Shown: positions 18,840-28,100 of the stretch, in pieces | Numbering within the stretch: the first letter of the stretch is position 1 | Layout: each line of letters opens with the position of its first letter | DNA from: Methylocaldum sp002005105 | Lineage (GTDB): Bacteria > Pseudomonadota > Gammaproteobacteria > Methylococcales > Methylococcaceae | Direction of reading: 5' to 3' | Length of the DNA stretch: 64,000 nt | Assembly (NCBI RefSeq): GCF_051027545.1 | Contig: NZ_CP194902.1 | Location: 2,604,001 to 2,668,000, forward strand | Program-made: the position numbers and the translations under genes | Notes under the pieces: model-generated | Database searches by the model: none | Told to the model about the DNA's origin: nothing | What the model saw: the letters and a program-made list of their open reading frames with translations, nothing else

Positions 18840-18857
18840 CCCAACTTACATGTTGGG
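18840..18857. other. Small hairpin after the antiporter gene
   Basis: CCCAAC (18840-18845) and GTTGGG (18852-18857) pair around a 6-base loop between the antiporter gene and the convergent 5'-nucleotidase gene. There is no U-tract on either side, so a terminator role is uncertain. Confidence 0.35.
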
Positions 18858-18958
18858 CTCACGACACGCTCCGGAGGAAAAGAAGGCGTTATCTTTCTCG
18901 AGCATTTGTGTGACGTGGTCCGGAAGTCCGCTGACGCCGGTTTTAAAAGCGTAGGACG

Positions 18959-19882
18959 CTAACGATTGGCGATGCCGTGCGGTACGTGGCCGGTGGCGAC
19001 GTGGAGGCAGGCGGATTCGCAATGGCCTTTTTGGTCGTCGAAAAAAATGTCCGCGCCGAACGCCCGCAGAAACGGGCCTTTATCCATCCCGCCCAGAAAC
19101 AGCGCTTCGTCGATGCGGATGTTCCAGGCGCGCAAGGTACGGACCACCCGTTCGTGGGCGGGAGCCGCGCGGGCCGTTACGAGAGCGGTCCGGATCGGCG
19201 ACTGGTCCGGGCCGAACAGGGTCTGAATTTGGTGGAGCGCGGCCAGAAAGGCCTTGAACGGGCCGCCGGAGAGCGGATTTCGCGCCTCGGTAATTTCATT
19301 CTCAGTAAACGCTTGCAGCCCGTCGGAGCGATAGATGCGCTCCGATTCGTCGGAAAACAGCACGGCATCGCCGTCGAAAGCGATCCTCAGTTGCTCGGAT
19401 TCGTTCGCGGACTTGCTGGCCGACATGATGGTCGCCGCCGCGTATCCGGCATCCAAGGCCTTGGCCACGTCCTCCGCGTTCGCGGAGAGAAACAGGTGCG
19501 CGCCGAAAGCCGCGATGTAATTGAAAGGCGATTGGCCGCTGGTGAACGCCGCGCGACAGATATCGAGTTCATGATGCCGAATCGAGTTGAAAACCCGGAG
19601 TCCGGTATCCGCGCTATTGCGCGACAGCAGGATGACCTCGACCATCGGGGCGGCCAATACCCGGTTCAGTGCCAGGAGTTTCTTGACCAGCGAAAAAGCC
19701 ACGCCCGGCGCCAAGACGCTGTCTTCGTGTTCGACCTGGTACCGGCAGAAGGCTTCTTTGCCGTCCTGTTCGAAAATAGCGTGGGATTCGTCCAAGTCGA
19801 ATAGTGCTCTGGACGAGATGGCCACGACCAGTTTCTTATCCTGTTTGGTAAGCTTGGCTGTCAAATCTGGAAGGCTGGTCAC
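18959..19882 (-). CDS. Cytosolic 5'-nucleotidase family protein
   Basis: The 307-residue product matches the bacterial relatives of cytosolic 5'-nucleotidase 1A (the 5_nucleotid PF06189 group), which dephosphorylate nucleoside monophosphates. Recognisable elements are VVAISSRALFDLDESHAIFE (HAD-like nucleophile loop, aspartates in FDLDES), VEVILLSRNSADTGLRVFNS and the downstream FDGDAVLFSDESE, RTALVTARAAPAHERVVRTL and FLGGMDKGPFLRAFGADIFFDDQ. Full length for the family. It stands alone on the minus strand, convergent with the antiporter gene. Substrate preference (AMP, GMP or others) cannot be told from this sequence. Confidence 0.92.
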   Translation of the reverse strand: MTSLPDLTAKLTKQDKKLVVAISSRALFDLDESHAIFEQDGKEAFCRYQVEHEDSVLAPGVAFSLVKKLLALNRVLAAPMVEVILLSRNSADTGLRVFNSIRHHELDICRAAFTSGQSPFNYIAAFGAHLFLSANAEDVAKALDAGYAAATIMSASKSANESEQLRIAFDGDAVLFSDESERIYRSDGLQAFTENEITEARNPLSGGPFKAFLAALHQIQTLFGPDQSPIRTALVTARAAPAHERVVRTLRAWNIRIDEALFLGGMDKGPFLRAFGADIFFDDQKGHCESACLHVATGHVPHGIANR

Positions 19883-20129
19883 GTCGCGAAAAAATCCATA
19901 GAAAAATAATTCGTAACGTCAATGCGGGCACTAATAGCAATCTGAGGGGTCTTAGCTGCTGTTTTGCGGTCTGTTGCTTCGCCCAGCCGAGGGAGCTTCG
20001 AAAAGCCGTTTGGTTAAGCGATCAATATATACATTTTTTTTCTGCTGCCGCAAAATCTGTCCTCCTTTTATGAACGTGCCAAAATTATTCAATTATCAAT
20101 TTACCTAAGACTATAACAAAGCGTCAGCC

Positions 20130-20579
20130 ATGAAAGATTTATTGCGTAGCAAGTATTCACTTCTTTTCTTATTCCTCTTCATCATCCTGCTTTATGTCCT
20201 TTTGGACAAAGCAGTGCTTCCTTTCGTGATGAAAGTGGTCGAATCGGATGTGTTCTTTGAGCAAGAAACGGAAGAAGAACAGTTGGGTAACGTCAAAAAT
20301 GAACGTACCGACTTCGCGCTGATGCACTGCAAAAATTCGATGAAAGAAGAGGGTATGTTGCCTGAAAATGCCGACTTTCTCGACGCCAAGTACGATGCGT
20401 GGGCCTTGGGCAATCGAACCTACATCATTCGTTCAGGCATCAGGGTGGTCGATCCCGAGAAGGGACAGATGGAGAGGAAGTTTGCTTGCAAAATCCGTTT
20501 GGTCGAGAACGACCCGACGGATTTCAAGAATTGGTCGATTCTGGGTATCGATTTCCACTCGGAAGACGAGGAGGAATAA
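20130..20579 (+). CDS. Hypothetical membrane-anchored protein
   Basis: I do not recognise this 149-residue protein. It has one N-terminal membrane segment (about residues 10-33, LLFLFLFIILLYVLLDKAVL), after which the chain is acidic and probably faces the periplasm. Two cysteines (in ALMHCKNSM and RKFACKIRL) could form a disulfide. The 247-base upstream region is AT-rich compared with its neighbours and includes a long T-run near 20033-20042. The gene is monocistronic, followed by a strong hairpin at 20615-20656. Codon and base use are more AT-rich than the surrounding housekeeping genes. No function is proposed. Confidence 0.75.
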   Translation: MKDLLRSKYSLLFLFLFIILLYVLLDKAVLPFVMKVVESDVFFEQETEEEQLGNVKNERTDFALMHCKNSMKEEGMLPENADFLDAKYDAWALGNRTYIIRSGIRVVDPEKGQMERKFACKIRLVENDPTDFKNWSILGIDFHSEDEEE

Positions 20580-20614
20580 GTACCCGGCCGGGGTTTCCGG
20601 AAAATCCGTAGTGG

Positions 20615-20656
20615 CGGATTAAAGATCCGGCGGAAAAACGCCGGATCTTTAATCCG
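20615..20656. terminator. Bidirectional terminator-like hairpin
   Basis: The arms at 20615-20632 and 20639-20656 pair perfectly over 18 bases with a GAAAAA loop; the core is GATCCGGCG/CGCCGGATC flanked by AAA and TTT on the two sides. It lies between two convergent genes, the hypothetical membrane protein and the HIT gene, and could stop transcription in both directions. Confidence 0.65.
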
Positions 20657-20683
20657 GATCTGAGTAGCCCGTCGGCGTCGGCA

Positions 20684-21028
20684 TTAACCCGGCGGCCAGC
20701 TCATCGGGCGTCCGCCGAGAACGTGGAGGTGGAGGTGGTAGACCTCTTGGCCGGAATCCCCTCGGCAATTGATGACCGTGCGGTAGCCCGATTCCGCGAT
20801 GCCTTCGGATCGGGCGACTTTCCTGGCCGCTTGCAGTAGCTCGGAAGCCAATACCGAGTCGGCCTCGGGCAGATCGTCGAGAGTCGGGATGTGCCGCTTC
20901 GGTATGACCAGCACATGAACCGGCGCACGCGGCCGAATATCCCGAAACGCCAGCACGTGATCGTTCTCGTATACCACCGCAGGCTTGATGTCGCCGGCGA
21001 CCATCTTGCAAAACAGACAATCCGTCAT
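20684..21028 (-). CDS. HIT-family (HinT-like) nucleotide hydrolase
   Basis: The 114-residue product is a histidine-triad protein of the HinT type, a purine nucleoside phosphoramidase that hydrolyses AMP-lysine-like adducts. The triad HLHLHVLGG is visible near residues 98-106 and the zinc-type cysteines CLFC at 4-7. The DIRPRAPVHVLVIPKRHI stretch is the standard core strand. It follows recR on the minus strand after 107 bases and may be transcribed with it or alone. The length and motifs are typical. Confidence 0.95.
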   Translation of the reverse strand: MTDCLFCKMVAGDIKPAVVYENDHVLAFRDIRPRAPVHVLVIPKRHIPTLDDLPEADSVLASELLQAARKVARSEGIAESGYRTVINCRGDSGQEVYHLHLHVLGGRPMSWPPG

Positions 21029-21135
21029 CGTTTCCTCCGCTGGGTCTAACCTAGAAACGGGAATAGTAAGGCTGGACAGTCGGAATCCCTAGGGCTTTTC
21101 TACACCATCAAAGCGGTCAACTGCCGTCTCGAGGT

Positions 21136-21732
21136 TCAAAAGTCTTTGCGGCCGTCGAACGCATGTGCCAAGGTGGCGCCGTCGACGTATTCCAGTTCGC
21201 CGCCGAAGGGTACGCCGTAGGCTATGCGGGTCGTCCGAACTCCGTTCTTCCTCGCCATCTCGCTGATGTAGTGAGCTGTGGCTTCTCCTTCCACCGTGGT
21301 ATTGGTGGCTAGGATGATTTCCGCGACTTCGCCCGACCTCAACCGCTGTTCCAACAAATCGAGGCGCAACTCCTCCGGGCCGATGCCATCCAGCGGAGAA
21401 AGCCTTCCGTTGAGCACGAAAAAGAGACCCTTGAATCCGGTTGCCTGACTGATTGCATAAACCTCGGCAGGCGTTTCTACGATGCACAACTGCGTTCTGT
21501 CGCGATTGGGACTGGCGCAGATATTACACAGTTCGCCTTCGGTCAAGGTGCGGCATAGCGCGCAATGTCCGATTTTTTCGAGAGCGGAAAGCAGGGATTC
21601 GGCGAGACTCCGCGCGCCTTGCCGGTCGCGCTGAAGAAGATAGAACGTCATCCGCTGGGCCGATTTCGGACCCACGCCCGGCAGGCAGCGCAGGGCTTGC
21701 ATCAATTGGGACAAGGCCCCGGTCTTTGGCAT
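21136..21732 (-). CDS. recR: Recombination protein RecR
   Basis: RecR acts with RecF and RecO to load RecA at single-strand gaps. The 198-residue product has the N-terminal helix-hairpin-helix (CLPGVGPKSAQRMTFYLL), a Cys4 zinc site (Cys57, Cys60, Cys69, Cys72) and the Toprim domain (LCIVETPAEVYAI to EIILATNTTVEGEATAHYI). The C terminus with IAYGVPFGGELEYVD is the conserved Walker-like loop. It lies 37 bases after ybaB, in the classical dnaX-ybaB-recR order. Confidence 0.98.
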   Translation of the reverse strand: MPKTGALSQLMQALRCLPGVGPKSAQRMTFYLLQRDRQGARSLAESLLSALEKIGHCALCRTLTEGELCNICASPNRDRTQLCIVETPAEVYAISQATGFKGLFFVLNGRLSPLDGIGPEELRLDLLEQRLRSGEVAEIILATNTTVEGEATAHYISEMARKNGVRTTRIAYGVPFGGELEYVDGATLAHAFDGRKDF

Positions 21733-21769
21733 TGGCGATAGAGCGGTCGAATGTTAGGGCAGGACTCGT

Positions 21770-22093
21770 TCAAAACGGAAGTTTGAATCCGGCGGGCAGC
21801 TCGATACCGCCGGTTAAAGCCGACATTTTTTCCTGTTTGAGGCGATTGACCCGGTTTACCGCGTCATTTACGGCGGCGGCGACCAAGTCTTCCAACATGT
21901 CGCGATCGTCTCTTACCAGACTTTCGTCGATGCTGACCTTTTTCACTTCCTTTTTGCCGTTCATGACGACCTTGACCAGTCCGCCGCCCGATTCGCCTTG
22001 AACTTCCAAAGCGGCTAATTCCTCCTGGGCCTTCTGCAGGTTTTCCTGCATCTTCTGCGCCTGCTGCATGAGATTGGCGAGCGGGTTTTTCAT
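21770..22093 (-). CDS. ybaB: YbaB/EbfC nucleoid-associated protein
   Basis: The 107-residue product is a YbaB/EbfC protein, a small DNA-binding dimer with a tweezer-like fold. The N-terminal helix NLMQQAQKMQENLQKAQEEL and the VKVVMNGKKEVKKVSIDESL strand pair are typical. It lies 11 bases after the dnaX stop and upstream of recR, where it is found in most bacteria; a role in regulation or in recombinational repair has been proposed on that basis. Confidence 0.97.
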   Translation of the reverse strand: MKNPLANLMQQAQKMQENLQKAQEELAALEVQGESGGGLVKVVMNGKKEVKKVSIDESLVRDDRDMLEDLVAAAVNDAVNRVNRLKQEKMSALTGGIELPAGFKLPF

Positions 22094-22104
22094 GGGATTC
22101 TCCG

Positions 22105-23754
22105 TCAGTCAATGGGTTTGGTGGAACCTGGGATGATACGGGCGTCGAAACGCTCTTTCAGTGCCCTGATGTTCTCGTCTTGCTCTATTTCGATTTCCGC
22201 GGTCCGCTGGCGTTCCTCTTTTTCGCGTTGAATCAGCGAAGCAGGCGTTTCCCGTCCGGGCGCCTCGATTTTGATCGTCAGTTTCAAAGGACTTCGGAAA
22301 TAATCCCTCAGAGCCTTTTCCAGGTTGGCCTCCACCCGGCTGACGCGGAGGTGAGCATGTTGTGGATCGAGCACCAGGATACAGGATTTTTCGTCCAGGT
22401 CTTGCAATACGCAATTGTTCGCCAGTTCGCGAGTCAGTCCGGCGACGCCCATCGCCTGGATCAGTCCGTGCCAGTCATGGCTCGATCCGATTCGAGACGC
22501 GGGCGGCGCAGGAGCTGTTCCGATCTCGGTCTTAATCGGTTCGGGAGCAGGCTCGGCTTCGACCTGAGTCGGCATGGAGACGGGGCTGGCGTCGAGCGGA
22601 CGAGCAATTTTCGGCGGATCGGTTTTCCGTGGGGGAGCCGCGTCGACGGCACTCCGCAGGTCCGCAGATTTCGTCGCCGGACGAAAGGCCAGCATGCGCA
22701 GCATCACCATTTCGAAACCCGAGCGCGGATCGGGGGCGAGCGGCAAGTCCCGCTGTCCGATCAAGCCGATCTGATAAAACAGCTGCAAATCCTCTGCGCC
22801 GATCCGTTGTGCGAGATTCAAAATCAGGTCGGCGTCGTCCTCCCGCTTGATCGCCTCGGGAATCCATTGGGCGAGCGATGCATGGTGCAGGATGATCAGG
22901 ATTTGTTGCAGCACGTCGGCGAAATTCGGCGTGTGCTCCGCCATCTGCTCGATGTGCCGGAGCAAGGTTGCGGCATCGCCTTCGGCCAGTGCCGAAAGAA
23001 GCTCGAAGACCGGATGCCTCGCCACGGTGCCCAGCATCAGGCTGACTTCGGCTTCCCTGAGCCGGCCGCCGCCGTGGACGATTGCCTGATCGAGAAGACT
23101 CAGCCCGTCGCGCATGGAGCCTTCCGCGGCACGGGCTAGCAGCTTCACGGCGGCGGCCTCGTATTCGATGCTCTCGCGCCTTAGGATTTCTTCCATCTGG
23201 GCGCGAATCTGATCCGGCGTCAGCCGCTTCAAATTGAATTGCAGGCATCGCGACAGCACCGTGACCGGAATTTTCTGCGGATCGGTCGTGGCCAGCAGGA
23301 ATTTGATGTGGGGCGGCGGTTCTTCAAGCGTCTTGAGCAGGGCATTGAAGCTATGCCCCGAAAGCATGTGCACTTCGTCGATCAAGTAGACCTTGTACCG
23401 CCCCTGGTTGGGGGCGTACTGCACGTTTTCGAGCAGGTCGCGGGTATCTTCGACTTTGGTGCGCGAAGCGGCATCCACTTCGATCAAATCGACGAAGCGG
23501 CCTTCGTCCACTTCGCGGCAGATCACGCACTCGCCGCACGGGTCGTAAGTTTTTCGATCCTCGCAATTGAGCGCCTTGGCCAGGATTCGAGCGATGGTGG
23601 TTTTGCCGACGCCGCGGGTGCCGGTGAAGAGATAGGCATGGTGCATACGGTCGAATTCGAGCGCGTGGGTCAACGCTCGGACCACATGCTCCTGGCCTAC
23701 GATTTCGCTAAAAGTGCGGGGTCGCCATTTCCGGGCTAGGGCCTGATACGGCAT
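22105..23754 (-). CDS. dnaX: DNA polymerase III tau/gamma subunit
   Basis: DnaX is the clamp-loader ATPase of DNA polymerase III. The start MPYQALARKWRPRTF at 23754 is chosen because it matches the family N terminus; 25 further upstream codons would read into the 4.5S RNA gene. Walker A GTRGVGKTT lies at residues 45-53, zinc-module cysteines at Cys73, Cys76 and Cys79, and DEVHMLS is the Walker B. The 549-residue length includes a proline/alanine-rich linker (about 370-430) and a tau C-terminal domain that should bind the polymerase alpha subunit. I did not find an obvious slippery A-run for the shorter gamma form. Confidence 0.97.
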   Translation of the reverse strand: MPYQALARKWRPRTFSEIVGQEHVVRALTHALEFDRMHHAYLFTGTRGVGKTTIARILAKALNCEDRKTYDPCGECVICREVDEGRFVDLIEVDAASRTKVEDTRDLLENVQYAPNQGRYKVYLIDEVHMLSGHSFNALLKTLEEPPPHIKFLLATTDPQKIPVTVLSRCLQFNLKRLTPDQIRAQMEEILRRESIEYEAAAVKLLARAAEGSMRDGLSLLDQAIVHGGGRLREAEVSLMLGTVARHPVFELLSALAEGDAATLLRHIEQMAEHTPNFADVLQQILIILHHASLAQWIPEAIKREDDADLILNLAQRIGAEDLQLFYQIGLIGQRDLPLAPDPRSGFEMVMLRMLAFRPATKSADLRSAVDAAPPRKTDPPKIARPLDASPVSMPTQVEAEPAPEPIKTEIGTAPAPPASRIGSSHDWHGLIQAMGVAGLTRELANNCVLQDLDEKSCILVLDPQHAHLRVSRVEANLEKALRDYFRSPLKLTIKIEAPGRETPASLIQREKEERQRTAEIEIEQDENIRALKERFDARIIPGSTKPID

Positions 23755-23796
23755 TCTGGGTTTGTGCACGCTATCGACCGGGATGAATGAATTAGG

Positions 23797-23910
23797 GCGG
23801 CAAGCCGCGCCAGCCGCACCTCGGCACACGAATCCGCTGCTACCGCTGCTCCCTTCCGGGCCTGACGGGGTTTACAGCGTATCGTTGCGAGGGGACCGAC
23901 GCGACTCGCC
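23797..23910 (-). ncRNA. ffs: 4.5S signal recognition particle RNA
   Basis: The minus strand contains the conserved SRP RNA domain IV: GTCAGGCCCGGAAGG, then GAGCAGCGGTAGCAG, followed by GTGTGCCGAGGTGCGGCTGG. The asymmetric and symmetric loops that bind Ffh are intact. The 5' part GGCGAGTCGCGTCGGT pairs with the 3' part (CTGGCGCGGCTTGCC) to close the long hairpin. The length of about 114 nucleotides equals that of Escherichia coli 4.5S RNA. It sits immediately upstream of dnaX on the same strand; exact ends are estimated by the closing stem. Confidence 0.93.
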
Positions 23911-24007
23911 ATTGAACTCGAAGACCCGGCCATGTCCTATGGCGGGGCTGAAGAGAACGTATTATCGTCGATTAAGAGTCCGGCTTCAAGGCTATATAAC
24001 GTTTGTC

Positions 24008-25051
24008 TCAAGCGGTCTTCCGGCGTAGGTGTCTCCGTTTGTGACGAACAGACGACAGCAGCGACAGCAGAATGAACCCCATCCCGGTCAGTCCGGTTAT
24101 CACTTCGGACACTTCGACGACCATGCTGGCCAGCATCAGGAGGGCCAGCGCGCCTATGGCGTAGTGGGCGCCGTGTTCGAGGAACAGGTATTCGTCCAGG
24201 GTGCGCTTGTGAACCAGGAAAACCGTGAGGCTGCGCACGAACATCGCGCCTATGGTCAGGCCCAGCATGATGATCACGACGTCCTTGGATAATGCGAAAG
24301 CGCCGATGACGCCGTCGAAAGAGAAAGACAGATCGAGTATTTCCAGATAAAGAAAGGACATGAAGCCGGCTTTGTGTGCCGTGTGTTCGGCGGCTTTCGG
24401 GGTTTCGAAAAGGGCGGACAGACTTTTTACCAGGACGAATAGGATGACGCCGGCCAATCCGGCGATCAGGGCGTCCAGGCGCTCTTCGTGCGGCAGATAG
24501 TGTTGAGCGGTCAAAAGAGCCGTGAGCGCGGTGATGACCTCGATCGATTCCAGTTTGCCCAGGCGCGACAAGCGGCGTTCGACCCAGCCCAGCCAGTGCA
24601 GCGTTCTTTCCGATTCGAACAGAAAGCTGAAAAACACGAGCAGCAGGTACATGCCGCCGAACGCGGAAATCTGTATGTGCGCGGACGTGATGTGACGGGC
24701 GTACTCGTCGCTTTCTCGGAAAGCCATGATCACCACATCCTGTAGGCTGTGCCCGGTGATGACGGCGACGATCAGGATGGGCAGGAGAAAACGGGCCCCG
24801 AATACGGCGATAACCATGCCCCAGGTGAGAAAACGCCTCTGCCAGCGCGGGGTCATTTTTTTCAGTACCGAGGCGTTGACCACGGCATTGTCGAACGAAA
24901 GGCTGACCTCCATCACGCTCAAAATGCCCGCCAGGAAGAGACCGGCCAGTCCGGCCCAGTAGTAAGCGGTCGATAAGCCGATCAGCAAAATCAAGAACGA
25001 AAACAAGAAATACCGCACAAAAAACTCCGCATTAAATAAAAGTACGGCCAT
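24008..25051 (-). CDS. DUF475 (TerC-like) integral membrane protein
   Basis: The 347-residue product has about nine hydrophobic segments and the paired acidic motifs of the DUF475/TerC group: VMEVSLSFDNAVVNASVL in the first half and LEILDLSFSFDGVIGAFALS in the second. Related proteins (TerC, Alx, MntP-associated YkoY) are linked to metal export or metalation of exported proteins. The start at 25051 (MAVLLFNAEFFVRYF) is chosen since the earlier in-frame codons lie inside mfd and encode no family-like sequence. It starts 61 bases after mfd on the same strand. No yybP-ykoY riboswitch fits in that short gap. Confidence 0.9.
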   Translation of the reverse strand: MAVLLFNAEFFVRYFLFSFLILLIGLSTAYYWAGLAGLFLAGILSVMEVSLSFDNAVVNASVLKKMTPRWQRRFLTWGMVIAVFGARFLLPILIVAVITGHSLQDVVIMAFRESDEYARHITSAHIQISAFGGMYLLLVFFSFLFESERTLHWLGWVERRLSRLGKLESIEVITALTALLTAQHYLPHEERLDALIAGLAGVILFVLVKSLSALFETPKAAEHTAHKAGFMSFLYLEILDLSFSFDGVIGAFALSKDVVIIMLGLTIGAMFVRSLTVFLVHKRTLDEYLFLEHGAHYAIGALALLMLASMVVEVSEVITGLTGMGFILLSLLSSVRHKRRHLRRKTA

Positions 25052-25112
25052 GAGGGTCGGTAACCGTTCTTTCCGCCAAGAGCCGCCGTCCAGGCGAAAG
25101 CGGTCAGTCGAA

Positions 25113-28100
25113 CTAAGCGGCAAGTTGCTCCAGCAATTGGCCGATGAAAACGACCTTACTCTCGGGAGTATCGAAGCGGGCAAAAAATTTCAGTTTATCC
25201 GGGCCGTCCAGTTTGTAGGTTTGCGGTTGGGCTTGGATCAGACGAATCACCTGGGCCGGATCGACGGCCGGATTCGGATTGAATAATAGCCGGCCGTTTC
25301 CGGAGCCCGCTTCGATCTTGTGGACCCCGAGGGCTTCCGCTCTCAGTTTGAGTTCGGTGATCGCGAACAAGTTCTTGGTCTGCGGAGGCAGGAGTCCGAA
25401 CCGGTCGATCATTTCCACCTGCAGCTTGCGCAAATCCTCTTCGTTCTTGGCATTGGCGATGCGCTTGTAGAGCACGAGACGGGTGTGAACGTCCGGCAGA
25501 TAAGTGTCGGGAATGAGGGCTGGACACTGGAGGTCGATCTCGGGGCCGGCCTCGTGGGGAAGCATGTCGAGATCCAGCGATTTGCCCGATTTGAGTGCCG
25601 CCACAGCCCGTTCCAGCAACTCGGTATACAGGCTGAGACCGATTTCTTGAATCTGGCCGCTTTGTTCATCGCCCAACAACTCGCCGGCGCCGCGGATTTC
25701 GAGGTCATGGGAAGATAGCATGAACCCTGCTCCGAGTTCGCCCGTGGCCTCGATCGCCTCGAGCCGCTTGACCGCGTCGGCGGTCATCAAGGATTTCGGC
25801 GGTACCACCAGATAAGCGTAAGCGCGATGATGCGAGCGGCCGACCCGCCCTCGAATCTGGTGCAGCTGGGCGAGTCCCAGCAAATCGGCGCGGTGGATGA
25901 TGATGGTGTTTGCCGTCGGAACGTCGATACCGCTTTCGATGATGGTGGTGCAAAGCAGTACGTTGAAACGCTGATGGTAAAAATCCAGCATGATCCGCTC
26001 CAGTTCCCGCTCCGCCATCTGCCCATGAGCGGTGCGGACACGGGCGACCGGCACCAGCTTCTCCAAGTCCCGCGCCGCTTTTTCCATGGTTTCGATCTTG
26101 TTGTGCAGGAAATAAACCTGCCCGCCGCGTTTGATTTCTCGGAGTATTGCTTCCTGAATCAGGGCATCGTCCCATTCGCTGACGAAGGTCTTGATGGCGT
26201 GCCGGTTAGGCGGCGGAGTGGCGATGATGGAAATATCCCGGAGCCCGGACATCGCCATATTGAGCGTGCGCGGAATCGGCGTCGCGGTCAGGGTGAGAAA
26301 ATCCAGTTCGCTGCGGAGTTTCTTGAAATGCTCTTTCTGGGCGACGCCGAACCGGTGCTCCTCGTCGACGATCACCAGTCCCAGGTTCTTGAAGCGGACA
26401 TCCTTTTGCAGAATCTTGTGGGTGCCGATGAGGATATCTATCGTGCCCTTCTCCAAGTCTTCGAGGAGCTGCTCCTGCTGTTTTTTGCCGACGAAGCGTG
26501 AAACCACCTCGACCCGAATCGGCCAGTCGGCAAAGCGGTCCCGGAAATTCTGAAAATGCTGCTGTGCCAATAGGGTCGTGGGCACCAGAACCGCCACCTG
26601 TCTGCCGTTTTGCGCCGCGATGAAAGCCGCTCGCATGGCTACTTCGGTCTTGCCGAAGCCGACATCGCCGCAGATGACTCTATCCATGGGGAGGGGCGCG
26701 GCCATGTCCTTGACGACGTCGAGGATGGCGTTCTCCTGATCGGGCGTTTCCTCGAAGGGAAAGCCGGCGGCGAAAGCGGCATATTCCTCGGTCACCGTTT
26801 TATAGGCGTGTCCCTCCTTGGCCGCTCGCTTGGCGTAAATATTCAGCAGTTCCGCCGCGATATCCCTTACCCTCTCGAGTGCCTTGCGCCTGGCCTTTTG
26901 CCACTGTTCCCCGCCCAGTTTGTGCAGGGGGGCGGTGTCAGGGCTGGCGCCGCTGTACCGGCTGATCAGGTGCAAAGAGGAAACCGGGACGTACAGCTTG
27001 TCGTTGTTTGCATACTCCAGTGCGAGGAACTCGGTTTCGATCCCGCCTACTGTCAGCTTGGTCAGGCCGAGATAGCGGCCGACGCCGTGATCCTGATGCA
27101 CGACCGGTGAGCCGATATCCAGTTCCTCCAGGTTACGGAAGATCTGTTCGAGGTTGCGATCGGCTGCGGTCCGGCGCCGTCTCCGTTGTTGAGCCCTTTC
27201 TCCGGAAAGCTGAGTTTCGGTAATGATGGCCAACGGCGGATCGGTAAGCCAGAGGCCGTGGTCCATCGGCGCGACGACCAGGCAGGGGCTTTTCTCGGCG
27301 GCGAGAAATCCTTGCCAGTTTTCGACGACTTGCGGCTTTATGGCGTATTTCGCCAGAGTATCCAGCAGTGCTTCCCGATGACCCGCGGTTTCCGCGACGA
27401 ACAAAATCCTGCCAGCCTTCTCGCTTAGGAAAGAGGACAATGCGACAGCCGGCTGCTTCAATTTCGGGTCTATCGCGACAGGGGGAAGCGGCCGGCAATC
27501 GTAGTCGACCGAATCGAATTTTTCGGTAGGACGCGCGGGAGAGGACGCAATCCAGATTCTGGGATGGACGGCAAGCCGTTCGGCCAGAATGCTGGGCGTC
27601 AGAAACAGCGATTCCGGCGGGAGTGGAGGGCGGTCGATATGCCCCGACCGGTGATCGTGCCGCTTTTCGACCTCTCGAAAGAAAACCTCGGCGGCATCGT
27701 CGATGGCACGGTGTAGAACGACCGCGGCCGTTTTCGGCAGATAGTCGAACAAGGTTTCGGTTTGGTCCACGAACAGCGGCAGATAGTACTCGATGCCGCC
27801 CGACGCGATGCCTTTGCTGACGTCCTGATACAAAGGATTGTTGATGGACGCCTCGGAAAAATGCGTTCGGAATGCCCGTCTAAACCGTTTGATCGCTTCC
27901 TCGTCGAAAGGAAACTCGCGAGCGGGAAATAAGCTGATTTCTCTGACTTTCTCCAGGGAACGTTGAGTCTCGGTATCGAAAGTCCTGATCGATTCCACTT
28001 CATCGTCGAAAAGCTCGATACGATACGGGACGGTACTGCCCATAGGGAAAAGATCGATGATCGATCCCCGTACCGCAAATTCCCCGTGTTGCAGAACTTG

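Noticed and set aside
24900..25112. A yybP-ykoY manganese riboswitch before the DUF475 gene
   Set aside because: Only 61 non-coding bases separate it from mfd, too few for this riboswitch, and the motif was not seen.
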